Of a DNA stretch of 61,095 bases, positions 36,771 through 45,908 are shown in pieces. How positions within the stretch are numbered: the first letter of the stretch is position 1; each line of letters begins with the position of its first letter. The notes below the pieces were generated by a model, which saw only the letters and a program-made list of their open reading frames with translations, made no database searches and had not been told where the DNA came from. The stretch is taken from NCBI GenBank assembly GCA_020439945.1, contig JAGRPB010000009.1, positions 1-61,095 of the forward strand. The letters are read 5' to 3'. This DNA is from Verrucomicrobiia bacterium (GTDB taxonomy: Bacteria; Verrucomicrobiota; Verrucomicrobiia; Verrucomicrobiales; DEV007). The translations under genes and the position numbers were made by a program.

Positions 36771-39700
36771 TCAATCGCCCGAACTGAACAGGAACTCGAG
36801 ATCCTCGCGCTGGAGGTTGCGGGCGAAGCCTTCCTCGCCGAGCACGCCGGTCATCATGGCCCGTTTCTGCTGCTGGAGGATGCGGATCTTTTCCTCGATG
36901 CTGTCACGAACCAGCAGGCGATAGGCGATGACCTTGCTCTCCTGACCGATGCGGTGGCAACGGTCGATGGCCTGGTTTTCCACCGCCGGATTCCACCACG
37001 GATCGTAAAGCACCACGTAGCTGGCGGCCGTCAGGTTGAGACCGCTGCCGCCGGCCTTGAGCGAGAGGAGGAAAACTTTCGGGTCCTTGGTGGTCTGGAA
37101 ATCCTCGATGACTTCCTGGCGATTCTTGGTCTGACCGGTGAGATAAGAATAGGGTCGGTCCTCGTCCTCCAGTCGGTCGCGGATGATGTCGAGCATGGAG
37201 ACGAACTGGCTGAAGACGAGCACTTTGTGCCCTTCCTCGCGCAGTTGATCGAGCAGGTAGAACAGGGCCGTCAGCTTGGCGCTGTCCTCGTGGGAATGCT
37301 TGGAATCGAGCAATCCGGGATGACAGCAGATCTGGCGAAGGCGCATGAGCCCCTGGAGAATGACGAAGCTGTTCTTGCGCAACGACTCGTCGTTTTCGAT
37401 CCCAAGCAGCACTTTCTGGATGCGCTCCAGTTCGGCCTTGTAGAGCTCGTCCTGCTTCGATTCGAGTTTGCAGAACACGTCTTCCTCGGTCTTCGACGGC
37501 AGGTCGAGGGCCACCTCGCCCTTGGTGCGGCGCAGCAGGAAGGGCCGGAGTCGCGCGGTCAGGCGGGTGTGCGACTGGGCGTCCTTGCGGCGATCGAAGC
37601 GGTCGCGGAAGTATTTCCGATTCCCAAGAATGCCGGGCATGGCGAAGGCCATCAGGCTCCAGACATCGAGCAGCCGATTCTCGATCGGCGTCCCGGTCAG
37701 GACGAGACGATTCCGAGCCTTCAGCCCCCGCGCCGACTTGGCGGCCTTGGAGTCCGGGTTCTTGATCTGTTGACCTTCATCGAGAATGACCGAGAGCCAC
37801 TCCACCGCCAGCAGATCGTCGGCCGCTCCGCGAAGCTGGGCGTAGTTGATGACGAGCAGGTCGATATTTTTCGCCACGAAATCCATGTCGAGGTCGGCCC
37901 GATTGCGGAGGACCTGGACGCGAATCTTCGGCGCCGCTTTCTCGACTTCCGCCGCCCAGACATCGAGCACGGATTTCGGGCAGACGACGAGGGAAGGCGG
38001 CGGATTCGCTCCCGCCTGGGCGCGCAGGTGCAGGATCCAGGTGAGCGCCTGGATGGTTTTCCCGAGACCCATGTCGTCGGCGAGAATGCCGCCGAATCGG
38101 TTCGAGGAAAGGTAACTGAGGAAATGATAACCCTCGACCTGGTAGGGACGCAGTTGCACCTTGAGACCTTCGGGTTCGGAGGGGCGCACCTGCAGTTTGA
38201 GCTGGCTGGCCTGGTTGGTGATCCGTTCCCAGGCGGAAGCATCGAAGACTTCACGCGCCAGGGGCTCCGCAAGCTGGAGCGCGTGCATGCGGTGGGTGTC
38301 ACCGGTCAGGTCGTAGGGATCGATCCCGATGCGGCTGACGGCATTTCGCTGCTCCTCGCTGAGGTTCATCTTCAGCCGCAACCAGCCTCCCCGCTCCATG
38401 CGGACGAACTCGCCGCGGGCGGCCACCAGCGAACGGATTTCATCCTGCGACAGGTTCAGTCCATCGACGTTGATGACCACCTTGAGGTCGAACCAATCGA
38501 TCTCCTGATCGACCACCTCGAAGGTCACGGTTGCCTCGACCGGCTCGGCCTCCAACGTGGCGAGATCTTCGTCGGCAATCACTTTGATCGCTTCGGGCAG
38601 GGATTCCCGCCACTCCGCGTAGCGAGCCGGAAAGGTCTTGCCGACACGGCAACGCCACGAAGCGGTATTCCCATCCCAAGTGGGCTGCATGGGCTGCAGG
38701 AGAGCCGGCACTCGATAGAGCAACGAGCGATCGTAGCGATAGATCATTTCGCCTTTCTCATCGTGACGCTTCGTGATCTGCCAACCGTCGCGATCGAGCA
38801 CCTCCTCGCGGGTGCCATCGGGATTGGTGGCATAGGCGCGAATGAGCAAGTGTTCACTGGCCCCGGCGGTGGCGTTGGAGGACAGCGACAACTCGAGGCG
38901 AACCTGCAGGACCTCGTCACGCAATCGGGTTCGCAACGAGTCGGGCAGATCGGCGCCGATTCGGGTGAGGAAATTCACGCCGATTTCGCTCTCGATGACT
39001 TCTCTGGGCAGTTCGTAGCGCGGCTCGACCATCGATTCACCGTGTCGCCAGAAGACGGGACCGCGGAAGACGGTTTCGTCGGAGAGCAGCAGGTTTTCCT
39101 CCCCGGGAAGCAGGCGGAGTTCGTGAGAGACATCTTCGCCACCGTCGGTGACGAGTTGGAGTTCGAATTCATCCGAGCCCAGCGAATCGGGACGACAAAC
39201 CCAACGCAACGGTTCCGGGACAAATCGGAAAGGCGCTTCATCCAGCGTCACGAGGTGCTTCAGCGCATCCGGCTGGTGGAGCAACCGGTTGAGCAGGCGC
39301 CGATTGTCTTCGCGGTCGAGACTGAGCCCGCCGTCCTCGATTTCCTCTCCCGCGGAGGCACGGAGGAATTTCGTCCAGATCAGGTCCGAGGCCGCATCCA
39401 TGCGCAGTCCGCCTTTGGCGTAGCGTTCCTGGAGCCACTCCAGTTCCTCGCCCTGGGAAATCCGGCGGAATTCCCCCTCTTCCGGACGCTTCCACAGCAG
39501 GCGGGCCTCGCGGCCACCGAGCCGGAGTCGGAATTCCACCGGTTCGACACCATCGTCCGGCGGCCGGCGATCGAAGGACTCGACCGTGTGGCGCCATTCG
39601 CTGATTTCGCGCTCGTGTTCCCACTGGCGCATCTTGTCCTCGGCCCAGGAGGGATCGGTGACGGCTTCGAGGAATTCGGGATATTCCAGATTCCGTTTCC

Positions 39701-40247
39701 GGAAGGCGTAGGCGATGTAGTTCCAGAACTCGAGAATGTTCTCCGGCGGCTCGGGCCAGAGATCGGTGAGTGGATCGAAATTCTCCACCGGCCAGCGCGG
39801 GTGGATGCGGACGAGATCGTGATCGAAAATCTGCCGCTCGAGTTCGAAGCGTCGAAAGCGTCGCTCCAGCTTGCTCAGATACTCGTCCTCGACTCCGGTC
39901 AGAGAACGTTGGTTCTTTTCCTCGAGGACTTCCGTGAGCGATTTTTCCCCAACCTCATTGGGCGCCTCCGGCAGTTCACCGGCGCGGGCGATCCGCTCCA
40001 GCATGGTGGCATACAGCGCCGCCTTTCCGCTCTCGCTGCGCTCGGAGCTTTCGCCCGACCATTCGTTTCCCTGAAGCCGGAGCGTGGTGCGGCAGGACCA
40101 CGGGCCCTCCTCCACCTTCCCCTGGATCATCAGGTGATTACCGAAGATCTGGACTACCGATCCCTCATCGTGGAGGCGTTGGCCCTCGTTTTTGGCGGTT
40201 TCTGAAAAGGCATTGAGGAAATTGAGAGTAGCTCGATCGAGATTCAT
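36771..40247 (-). CDS. SNF2/Rad54-like DEAD-box-superfamily helicase
   Basis: A 1158-aa protein. The ATPase is C-terminal: Walker A GGILADDMGLGKTIQAL near residue 722, motif II VILDEGQQIKN near 824 (DEGQ, common in bacterial SNF2 proteins), motif III LTGTPIEN, and the helicase C lobe with VFSQFVSMLD and GSGLNLTAASYVVLYDPWWNP near 1060. The N-terminal 650 residues are acidic and beta-rich and may bind DNA or protein partners. SNF2 enzymes translocate on duplex DNA and displace bound proteins such as RNA polymerase. The ATG at 40247 is preferred over a GTG at 40310. A long open frame on the opposite strand is a composition effect. Confidence 0.95.
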   Translation of the reverse strand: MNLDRATLNFLNAFSETAKNEGQRLHDEGSVVQIFGNHLMIQGKVEEGPWSCRTTLRLQGNEWSGESSERSESGKAALYATMLERIARAGELPEAPNEVGEKSLTEVLEEKNQRSLTGVEDEYLSKLERRFRRFELERQIFDHDLVRIHPRWPVENFDPLTDLWPEPPENILEFWNYIAYAFRKRNLEYPEFLEAVTDPSWAEDKMRQWEHEREISEWRHTVESFDRRPPDDGVEPVEFRLRLGGREARLLWKRPEEGEFRRISQGEELEWLQERYAKGGLRMDAASDLIWTKFLRASAGEEIEDGGLSLDREDNRRLLNRLLHQPDALKHLVTLDEAPFRFVPEPLRWVCRPDSLGSDEFELQLVTDGGEDVSHELRLLPGEENLLLSDETVFRGPVFWRHGESMVEPRYELPREVIESEIGVNFLTRIGADLPDSLRTRLRDEVLQVRLELSLSSNATAGASEHLLIRAYATNPDGTREEVLDRDGWQITKRHDEKGEMIYRYDRSLLYRVPALLQPMQPTWDGNTASWRCRVGKTFPARYAEWRESLPEAIKVIADEDLATLEAEPVEATVTFEVVDQEIDWFDLKVVINVDGLNLSQDEIRSLVAARGEFVRMERGGWLRLKMNLSEEQRNAVSRIGIDPYDLTGDTHRMHALQLAEPLAREVFDASAWERITNQASQLKLQVRPSEPEGLKVQLRPYQVEGYHFLSYLSSNRFGGILADDMGLGKTIQALTWILHLRAQAGANPPPSLVVCPKSVLDVWAAEVEKAAPKIRVQVLRNRADLDMDFVAKNIDLLVINYAQLRGAADDLLAVEWLSVILDEGQQIKNPDSKAAKSARGLKARNRLVLTGTPIENRLLDVWSLMAFAMPGILGNRKYFRDRFDRRKDAQSHTRLTARLRPFLLRRTKGEVALDLPSKTEEDVFCKLESKQDELYKAELERIQKVLLGIENDESLRKNSFVILQGLMRLRQICCHPGLLDSKHSHEDSAKLTALFYLLDQLREEGHKVLVFSQFVSMLDIIRDRLEDEDRPYSYLTGQTKNRQEVIEDFQTTKDPKVFLLSLKAGGSGLNLTAASYVVLYDPWWNPAVENQAIDRCHRIGQESKVIAYRLLVRDSIEEKIRILQQQKRAMMTGVLGEEGFARNLQREDLEFLFSSGD

Positions 40248-40815
40248 AGGGAGGGAAGGTCGTCTGCCACACGGCGGGGTGACTTGGAACCGCTCCTCCG
40301 GACGTTCCACGACCGGGCCGAGATGCGAGCAAATCAGCCGACCGGGGGACGAATCGGGGGAAAGAAGGTTGTAACATCAATGCCGGGGGTTGCGCAACCG
40401 GCCATTGATTCGTCACTCGAATTTCCTCCGCCGCGGCCCGCGGAAAAAAGAAGTGAATTTTTCCCTTCACTTGTCTCGATCCATTTGGCATAACATCGAG
40501 GAAAATGAACGACGCGACTCTTGGAACCCGTCACGCCCGACTTGAAATTGAATTTGTTCGGCAGCTAACTTTTAGCTGGAAAGCAGCTTGGTAATGTGGA
40601 AAACTTCCCCATTGATCATCCTCACCAAATTCCTAATCAAAGTTTGTTTTGTCTCCGTCTCCGGAAAAATGATCAGGAAAACTCGGATATCTGGAACCGT
40701 CCGAGCCCCGTTACCTGACGGTTGAAATTTTCATCCCGATCTTGCCGGATTCGCGCAGGGTCGGGGAGCTGTCTGTTTGCCAACACTTTAGTTTAACCCC
40801 AACCCACCCCTGGAT
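40248..40815. other. 568-bp intergenic region, AT-richer than its surroundings
   Basis: Divergent gap between the helicase gene and the AP2-like gene. The middle part (about 40520-40720) is visibly AT-richer than the flanks. It contains a small hairpin (CAGCTA/TAGCTG, 40562-40578). Several short frames are open but none resembles a protein. It should hold two promoters, and a long leader or small RNA for the AP2-like gene is possible. I see no riboswitch or tRNA. Confidence 0.4.
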
Positions 40816-41310
40816 ATGGCAACCAAAAAGAGAACCAAGAAGAAGGCCGCACCAGCCAAAAAGCGCGTGCGTAATAAGCTGTCGGTCAAAAACATCAAAC
40901 GCATCGATTCGACCAAGACCCACGGTTGGCAGGTGCACGTCCGCCGCGGCGGCGTCCTGAAGACCAAGCTCTTCAGCGATCGTCTCAACGGCGGTAAGAA
41001 GAAGGCGCTCGAGGCCGCCAAGGCCCATCGCGACGAACTCCTGGAAAGCATGGCGAAACTCGCCAAGCCGCTCTGGAAGATCAAGCGGACTCCGCGCACC
41101 AATACCGGTCATCTCGGTGTGTCCCTCACGGAATACACCAACAAGTCCGGCAAGAAGCGCAAAGTCATCACCGTGACCGCCCGCGAATCACTCGGAAAAG
41201 CCGTGAACCGGAAGTTTTCCGTCGACAAGCTCGGCTACGAGCAGGCCGTCAAGAAGGCCGTTGCCTGGCGCAACAAGGTGCTTCGCGAACGCGCCAAGGT
41301 CGAGAAATAA
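40816..41310 (+). CDS. Lysine-rich protein with two AP2-like DNA-binding units
   Basis: A 164-aa, strongly basic protein. The first 17 residues (MATKKRTKKKAAPAKKR) form a histone-like tail. Two units follow that resemble the AP2/integrase-type three-strand-plus-helix fold: GWQVHVRRGGVLKTKLFSD with the helix KKALEAAKAHRDELL (residues 37-78), and HLGVSLTEYTNKSGKKRK...RKFSVDKLGYEQAVKKAVAWRNKVL (about 99-158). I infer DNA binding, perhaps nucleoid-associated or regulatory. It stands alone, with a long upstream gap and a strong terminator, which suits a well-expressed monocistronic gene. A CCCAACCCACCCCTG stretch rather than a Shine-Dalgarno precedes the ATG. Confidence 0.75.
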   Translation: MATKKRTKKKAAPAKKRVRNKLSVKNIKRIDSTKTHGWQVHVRRGGVLKTKLFSDRLNGGKKKALEAAKAHRDELLESMAKLAKPLWKIKRTPRTNTGHLGVSLTEYTNKSGKKRKVITVTARESLGKAVNRKFSVDKLGYEQAVKKAVAWRNKVLRERAKVEK

Positions 41311-41347
41311 GCGGATCGATCCTGTTTCAAAACCATCAAACTTCATC

Positions 41348-41381
41348 AAAACCGGCAGGGCGCGTCCCTGCCGGTTTTTTT
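41348..41381 (+). terminator. Strong rho-independent terminator
   Basis: The 12-bp stem AAACCGGCAGGG/CCCTGCCGGTTT with loop CGCGT is followed by a T-run. It terminates the AP2-like gene; the A-run on the other side lets it also work for the convergent MFS gene. Confidence 0.9.
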
Positions 41382-41400
41382 GTGGGCACAAACCCGCGAC

Positions 41401-42669
41401 TCAACGCGAAGCCGATACCGGCCGGCGCCTGACCAAGGGCCAGAGAATCATCAAGGCGACTGAAACGAAAAACAGGCTGAAAACGGTCAGCGCCTTCACC
41501 GAACTGAAGGCCACCAGGTAGAATCCGATGAACGGTCCGGCGAGGGCACGCAACCCGGTGAGGAAGGTGTGAACCGACATGTATTCACCGACATGCTCGG
41601 GTTCAGCAAGCTTGGTTACCCACAGGTTCCACAGGATCTCTCCCCCACCCCGCGCGAATCCAAACAGCACCGCGCCCGCCACGATCGCCCACAGCCACGA
41701 GGTGGAAAAGTAGAGCGCGATCGCCACCCCGAACAACACGTTTACCAGGATCCTCAACCGGAAAAAATCGGCGCGATCGAACCAGTTCCCCCACCACAAC
41801 GTGGATAGCACGCGGATGGCTGACGGGAGGATGCCGGTGATGAATGCGACCAGCTTGGCATCATAAACCAGTCCGTGTTGTGGATTCACGAGATAGTCGA
41901 CTCGCAACGCGTTCGCCGTCAGCACGCCCGTTCCCATCGCCATCGCGGACAGCAGCACCAGGCGGAAGGGACGATCGAGCCTGATCCATCGCATGGCCCG
42001 GAACAGGGCCACCCGCCGACTGGGAATCCCCCGATCGGTGGCGGGCAGACGCGGCACCGACCAGTAGCAGATCGCGGAAACCATCGCCGCCACGGCAAAC
42101 GCGGCGATGATCCAGGGAAACCAGTCGAAATGCAGGTCCAGCAACCAGCCACCCAGGGCCGCGAAAGCCATCGATGACGAGGCCCGCACCAGCAACGTTC
42201 TTGAGAAAAGCCGGCCCCGCCGGGCATCGGGAAAATTCTCCCTCAGATACTGGGTCTGCAACGGCAGCGGCAATGCCATCCCCACAAACCCGACACACAT
42301 GCCGATGACGAATAACCCTTCCGATTTCGGAAAAAGGGCCGCCACGCAAAACCCCAACGAACTCACCAGGGCAATGGCGCCGGCGAGCCGATTGACCCGC
42401 CATCCCGTGTTTGCCGCCAACGGAACCACGAAAAGGCTGCCGATCATTCCGACCGCGTAGCTGCCCAACAGGATGGCTTTCGCGGTGGGTCCCGAATCGA
42501 AAGCGCGCACCGCAATCAGGATGGCAAAGGTGGCCATCGCCGTCTCCATCCATCCGGCCGCCACGGCGCGCACCATCTCGACGCGGAAAGTTCGCGAAAC
42601 GATCTCCGGCGAAGGCTCGATCGATGCACCGGGATTCATGAAAGAAAAAAAGACGGCGTGCCGCGCCAT
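41401..42669 (-). CDS. MFS transporter
   Basis: A 422-aa membrane protein with about 12 hydrophobic segments in two halves and an MFS-like cytoplasmic loop after TM2-3 (TGWRVNRLAGA). The substrate cannot be inferred from sequence or neighbours. Two ATGs fit: 42669, and 42639 (MNPGASIEPS), 10 codons in; neither has a clear ribosome site. It ends 20 bases from the shared terminator. Confidence 0.88.
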   Translation of the reverse strand: MARHAVFFSFMNPGASIEPSPEIVSRTFRVEMVRAVAAGWMETAMATFAILIAVRAFDSGPTAKAILLGSYAVGMIGSLFVVPLAANTGWRVNRLAGAIALVSSLGFCVAALFPKSEGLFVIGMCVGFVGMALPLPLQTQYLRENFPDARRGRLFSRTLLVRASSSMAFAALGGWLLDLHFDWFPWIIAAFAVAAMVSAICYWSVPRLPATDRGIPSRRVALFRAMRWIRLDRPFRLVLLSAMAMGTGVLTANALRVDYLVNPQHGLVYDAKLVAFITGILPSAIRVLSTLWWGNWFDRADFFRLRILVNVLFGVAIALYFSTSWLWAIVAGAVLFGFARGGGEILWNLWVTKLAEPEHVGEYMSVHTFLTGLRALAGPFIGFYLVAFSSVKALTVFSLFFVSVALMILWPLVRRRPVSASR

Positions 42670-42721
42670 TCAGTGACGGCGTCCGGAAAGCCGGGCGCGG
42701 AAAAACGAGGGGCGTTTTCGG

Positions 42722-44248
42722 TCACTGACCTCCCGTTCCTCCGGATGGCAACGGACGAACCTCGCGCGGCGCACCGCCGGAGTCCGGGGAAGGCGCCGGA
42801 GGATTCGCTGTCGCGGGTGTTTTTTCCGCCCGTTTTCTGGAAATCAAATCCTCCCACTGGTGCAATTCATACCCCTCGCCCAATCCTCCGATCCCGTCCA
42901 AAAGCCGCGCACAGGTTTCCCGCCACTTCTCCAGATCGGGCGGTCCCTTCTTCTTTTCCGCCGATTGGGGAAACACGAGATAGGTGACCTTCAGGTCGCT
43001 CTCCGGCCGGGTATAGACGCCCGCGTTCTCGTTCAATGCCTTGGCCAAACGAAGCGATGCTTCGCCCACCTGGAACGTCGGCCCCGCGTCCCCGGCGATC
43101 GCGGGATAGGCTTTTCCATGATAAAACACCACGGCGTAGTCACCGATCATCGGTCCGAAGGGCGTCTCGTCCATCCTGCCCAGCATGCTGAGAGGAAGCA
43201 CGATGAACGGATCGGCTTCGGCGATCAGGAAACTGCGCGCCTTCATCTCACCCACCGCCACGGTCAATTCCTCGATATCGGACCGCAATTGCCGGTTTTC
43301 CTCGATACTGAGCCCCGCCACGGAAAAGCGGGCCTCTTTCTGTTTCAGGGACGCTTCCGTTCTCGCCAGCATCGGGTTCGGTGTCGCCGTCCGCTTCGGC
43401 CAGGCGTAGCTCGTCGAATAGCGGTAGTTGTCCGACATCGAAATGTAATCATCCAGTTCCGGCCACCGGTCTCCGTCGGAGCCATCACTGACCACGTCCA
43501 TCTCGCTCTGGATGAGCAGCGCCCGTTGCCCGGTGTCCGGATGCGTCAGTTCCAGCATCGTCTCGCAATCGTAAAAATTGTGCCGCGACAGGATGCGATC
43601 GAGCCGGGTCAGGTATTGCTGAACGCGTTTCGCTTTCGCTTCATAGAGCGCGTGATAGAAGGGCGAGATTTTCGCGGTAGGCAGCATCCGCTCCAGGGCC
43701 GGCAACTGCTTCGGCAGATCCGGATTCAGCTTCGCCAGGTCCGCGAGGCTGGTGTCGGCCTTCGGAATCGTGAGCGTCAGTTCCAGTTCCAGTTGAAAGC
43801 TCTCGTCGCGATCCCGCTCCACCGTGGCCAGTTCGCCCTGCTCGGTCTGGACGGCCGAGGTCACTGTGAGCCCGTTCCATAGTTCCACCGTGTCCACGGT
43901 TCGCCGATCCACGTAGCGACTGGGAAGCGGCTCCTTCTTTTCCACTTCCACGATTTTCTCGACCACTTTTTCCACGACCCGTTCGACCACCTCGGGTTCG
44001 GGTGTTTCCCCCGGGCCGCGTGCGGCCTCGACCACGTCCACCACCCCCTTTTTGACCCGGTCGCCGCTATCCGTGAAATCGATCAGGAGCACCAATGCCA
44101 CGATCAGGAGGACGACACTGGCGACACAGATGGCGATCAGTTTCAGGCAGCCTAAGTGGCGGCGATTTCCGTTTTCTGATCCGGAGGTGTGGGAGGTGGA
44201 GGGGCGATTTCCCATGAGATTGTCGTTGCTCATCGGCGAGGGCATCAT
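42722..44248 (-). CDS. Membrane-anchored GH75 chitosanase-like protein
   Basis: A 508-aa protein with a cytoplasmic N-terminus, one TM helix (LIAICVASVVLLIVALVLLID, about residues 36-56), then a Val/Glu-rich coil with VEKVVEKIVEV. The C-terminal half carries the GH75 pattern: ALLIQSEMDVVSDGSDGDR near residue 245, the YISMSDNYRYSTSYAWPKRT segment, and FIVLPLSMLG, YAVVFYHGKAYPAIAGDAGP and IGEASLxLA-like VGEASLRLA near 345-400. GH75 enzymes cleave chitosan using two acidic residues; acids occur here in MDVVSDGSDGD, but I cannot align them with certainty. The tail is proline-rich. It may act on polysaccharide in the periplasm or be a catalytically inactive relative. Confidence 0.65.
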   Translation of the reverse strand: MMPSPMSNDNLMGNRPSTSHTSGSENGNRRHLGCLKLIAICVASVVLLIVALVLLIDFTDSGDRVKKGVVDVVEAARGPGETPEPEVVERVVEKVVEKIVEVEKKEPLPSRYVDRRTVDTVELWNGLTVTSAVQTEQGELATVERDRDESFQLELELTLTIPKADTSLADLAKLNPDLPKQLPALERMLPTAKISPFYHALYEAKAKRVQQYLTRLDRILSRHNFYDCETMLELTHPDTGQRALLIQSEMDVVSDGSDGDRWPELDDYISMSDNYRYSTSYAWPKRTATPNPMLARTEASLKQKEARFSVAGLSIEENRQLRSDIEELTVAVGEMKARSFLIAEADPFIVLPLSMLGRMDETPFGPMIGDYAVVFYHGKAYPAIAGDAGPTFQVGEASLRLAKALNENAGVYTRPESDLKVTYLVFPQSAEKKKGPPDLEKWRETCARLLDGIGGLGEGYELHQWEDLISRKRAEKTPATANPPAPSPDSGGAPREVRPLPSGGTGGQ

Positions 44249-44317
44249 AGCGTTAGCGCCGCGAACGGCAACGGTGTTTGCCCCGCGAATCTTTCAGTTT
44301 TTCTCCAAGCTCTGGAA

Positions 44318-44683
44318 ATGACCATCCGCCAGATCGACGAACAGGCTCCCTTCACCACCGCCGACGGCTCGACCATTCGGAGCATCCTGGATCGCGCCAA
44401 TGCCCCGGTCGAAAACCAGAGCCTGGCGGAAGCCACCGTTCCCCCGGGAGGCGCGACCGAGCGCCACTACCACCGGCTTTCCGAGGAATTCTACTTCATC
44501 CTCGAGGGCCACGGAGAAATGGAAATCGACGGGAACCGCCGCTCCGTCGGTCCGGGCGACGGCATCCTCATTCCCGCGGGAGCCTGGCACCAGATCACCG
44601 CCACGGCCGGGAAATCCGCCGGACTGCGTTTTCTCTGCTGCTGCGCCCCTCCCTATTCCCACGAAGACACCTTTTTCGACTAA
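44318..44683 (+). CDS. Small cupin protein
   Basis: A 121-aa single-domain cupin. Motif 1 (ERHYHRLSEEFYFILEGHG, residues about 47-65) has the H-x-H and Glu metal ligands; motif 2 (GDGILIPAGAWHQI) has the final His. This class binds Mn or Fe and often acts on sugars or small carboxylates. The ATG at 44318 follows GGAA. It precedes a lipoprotein gene by 16 bases, but no functional link is evident. Confidence 0.88.
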   Translation: MTIRQIDEQAPFTTADGSTIRSILDRANAPVENQSLAEATVPPGGATERHYHRLSEEFYFILEGHGEMEIDGNRRSVGPGDGILIPAGAWHQITATAGKSAGLRFLCCCAPPYSHEDTFFD

Positions 44684-44699
44684 GCCTGCCATCATTCCC

Positions 44700-44999
44700 A
44701 TGTCCTGCCTACCTCTCCGATCCCTCCATCGCCTGCTCCCCATCGCCCTTCCCGGACTTCTCCTCAGCTCCTGCATCTTCTCCGAAACCCCGGTCGTCGG
44801 TGGTTTCGCCAGCAAGATATCCGACCCCTTCAGCGCTCTCGAAGGCGAGCCCGCACCGACGCCGCCCAATTCCCACATGGATCCGGTGATCCTGCGGAAC
44901 GGCGCCTTCAACCTGCGCTGGAACGAGGACCTCGGGAAAAGCTCGAGCAACTACGAGGAAGATCCCGACGACGCCAAACCGCGCCCGGGCTCGCGCTGA
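44700..44999 (+). CDS. Small lipoprotein of unknown function
   Basis: A 99-aa protein with a lipoprotein signal peptide ending in the lipobox LLSSC (Cys near residue 25). The mature part is short, with proline and acidic residues near the end (YEEDPDDAKPRPGSR). No family recognised. The ATG at 44700 lies 16 bases after the cupin stop, so the two may be co-transcribed. Confidence 0.65.
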   Translation: MSCLPLRSLHRLLPIALPGLLLSSCIFSETPVVGGFASKISDPFSALEGEPAPTPPNSHMDPVILRNGAFNLRWNEDLGKSSSNYEEDPDDAKPRPGSR

Positions 45000-45008
45000 T
45001 TCCCCGGA

Positions 45009-45335
45009 TCAACCCGGAATCGCGACCTCGATCTTGCCGTCCGCGGTTTCGCGAATCGGGTAGGTATTCACCGGCTCCACCGCCGGCAACGACTTCGGCG
45101 CGCCCGTTTCCAGGTCAAACTCGGCGTAATGCCACGGGCAGGCCACACAACCGTCCTTCACCGGCCCGAAAGCCAGTGAAGCGTCGGCGTGGGTGCAGAA
45201 TTCGTCGAGCGCATAGAGTTTGCCCTCGTGGCGAATGACGGCGATCTGCACGCCATTCACCTGGTAGGCCTTGCCCCGGTTTTCCGCGACGTCGGCGGCA
45301 TCGCCGATGGTCCGGTATTCGGGTTCTGCGCTCAC
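45009..45335 (-). CDS. Rieske-type [2Fe-2S] ferredoxin
   Basis: A 108-aa Rieske protein: CTHADASL near residue 47 and CPWHYAEFD near 66 give the Cys-His/Cys-His cluster ligands. No signal peptide is present, so it resembles soluble ferredoxin components of dioxygenase or nitrite-reductase-like systems rather than the bc1 subunit. No oxygenase gene is adjacent. It lies 12 bases downstream of the convergent-facing cyclophilin stop on the same strand. Confidence 0.93.
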   Translation of the reverse strand: MSAEPEYRTIGDAADVAENRGKAYQVNGVQIAVIRHEGKLYALDEFCTHADASLAFGPVKDGCVACPWHYAEFDLETGAPKSLPAVEPVNTYPIRETADGKIEVAIPG

Positions 45336-45347
45336 GAAAACAAGAGA

Positions 45348-45854
45348 TCAGTCCAGTTTCGAATTCCAGTCGGAGATCCGGTCCGCCTGGTCGGCGAAAA
45401 GGTCGTCCGTGGAATCGTGAATCTCGATCCCGGTGATCTTGTCGCCCTGGGCGATGCTGTCGACCACGTCCTGGCCCTGGGTGACTTCACCGAAAACCGA
45501 GTGACGCCCGTTCAGGTGCGGCGTGGCCACGTGGGTGATGAAAAACTGGCTTCCGTTGGTGCGCGGCCCGGCGTTGGCCATGGAGAAAATGCCCGGCTTG
45601 TCGTGCTTCAGCTCCGGCAGAAACTCGTCCTCGAACTTGTATCCCGGACCGCCCATGCCGGTGCCCGTCGGATCGCCGCCCTGGATCATGAAATTGGCGA
45701 TGACTCGGTGAAAGGTGATCCCATCGTAGTAACCACGCGAAGCGAGGTTCAGGAAATTGGCCGTCGTCACGGGAACCTTCGACGCGAACAGGGTGGCGTC
45801 GATGTCGCCTTTCTCGGTCTTCAGGGTGATTTTGATGTCTTGGATATCGCTCAT
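45348..45854 (-). CDS. Cyclophilin-type peptidyl-prolyl isomerase
   Basis: A 168-aa cyclophilin with the conserved [19 protein letters not shown] block (catalytic Arg), NGSQFFIT and [11 protein letters not shown]. There is no signal peptide, so it is cytoplasmic (PpiB-like). The ATG at 45854 starts [16 protein letters not shown]; a frame extending to 45893 is less likely. It is followed by the Rieske gene on the same strand. Confidence 0.95.
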   Translation of the reverse strand: MSDIQDIKITLKTEKGDIDATLFASKVPVTTANFLNLASRGYYDGITFHRVIANFMIQGGDPTGTGMGGPGYKFEDEFLPELKHDKPGIFSMANAGPRTNGSQFFITHVATPHLNGRHSVFGEVTQGQDVVDSIAQGDKITGIEIHDSTDDLFADQADRISDWNSKLD

Positions 45855-45908
45855 AATGCGCCCGATCCAACCACACGAACGCCCCCGGCGCAACCGGCAC
45901 CGATCTTT

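Noticed and set aside
36750..40205. A 1151-codon plus-strand open frame opposite the helicase gene
   Set aside because: It mirrors the whole SNF2 gene, has no recognisable domain, and is expected from the GC-biased codons of the real gene on the other strand.
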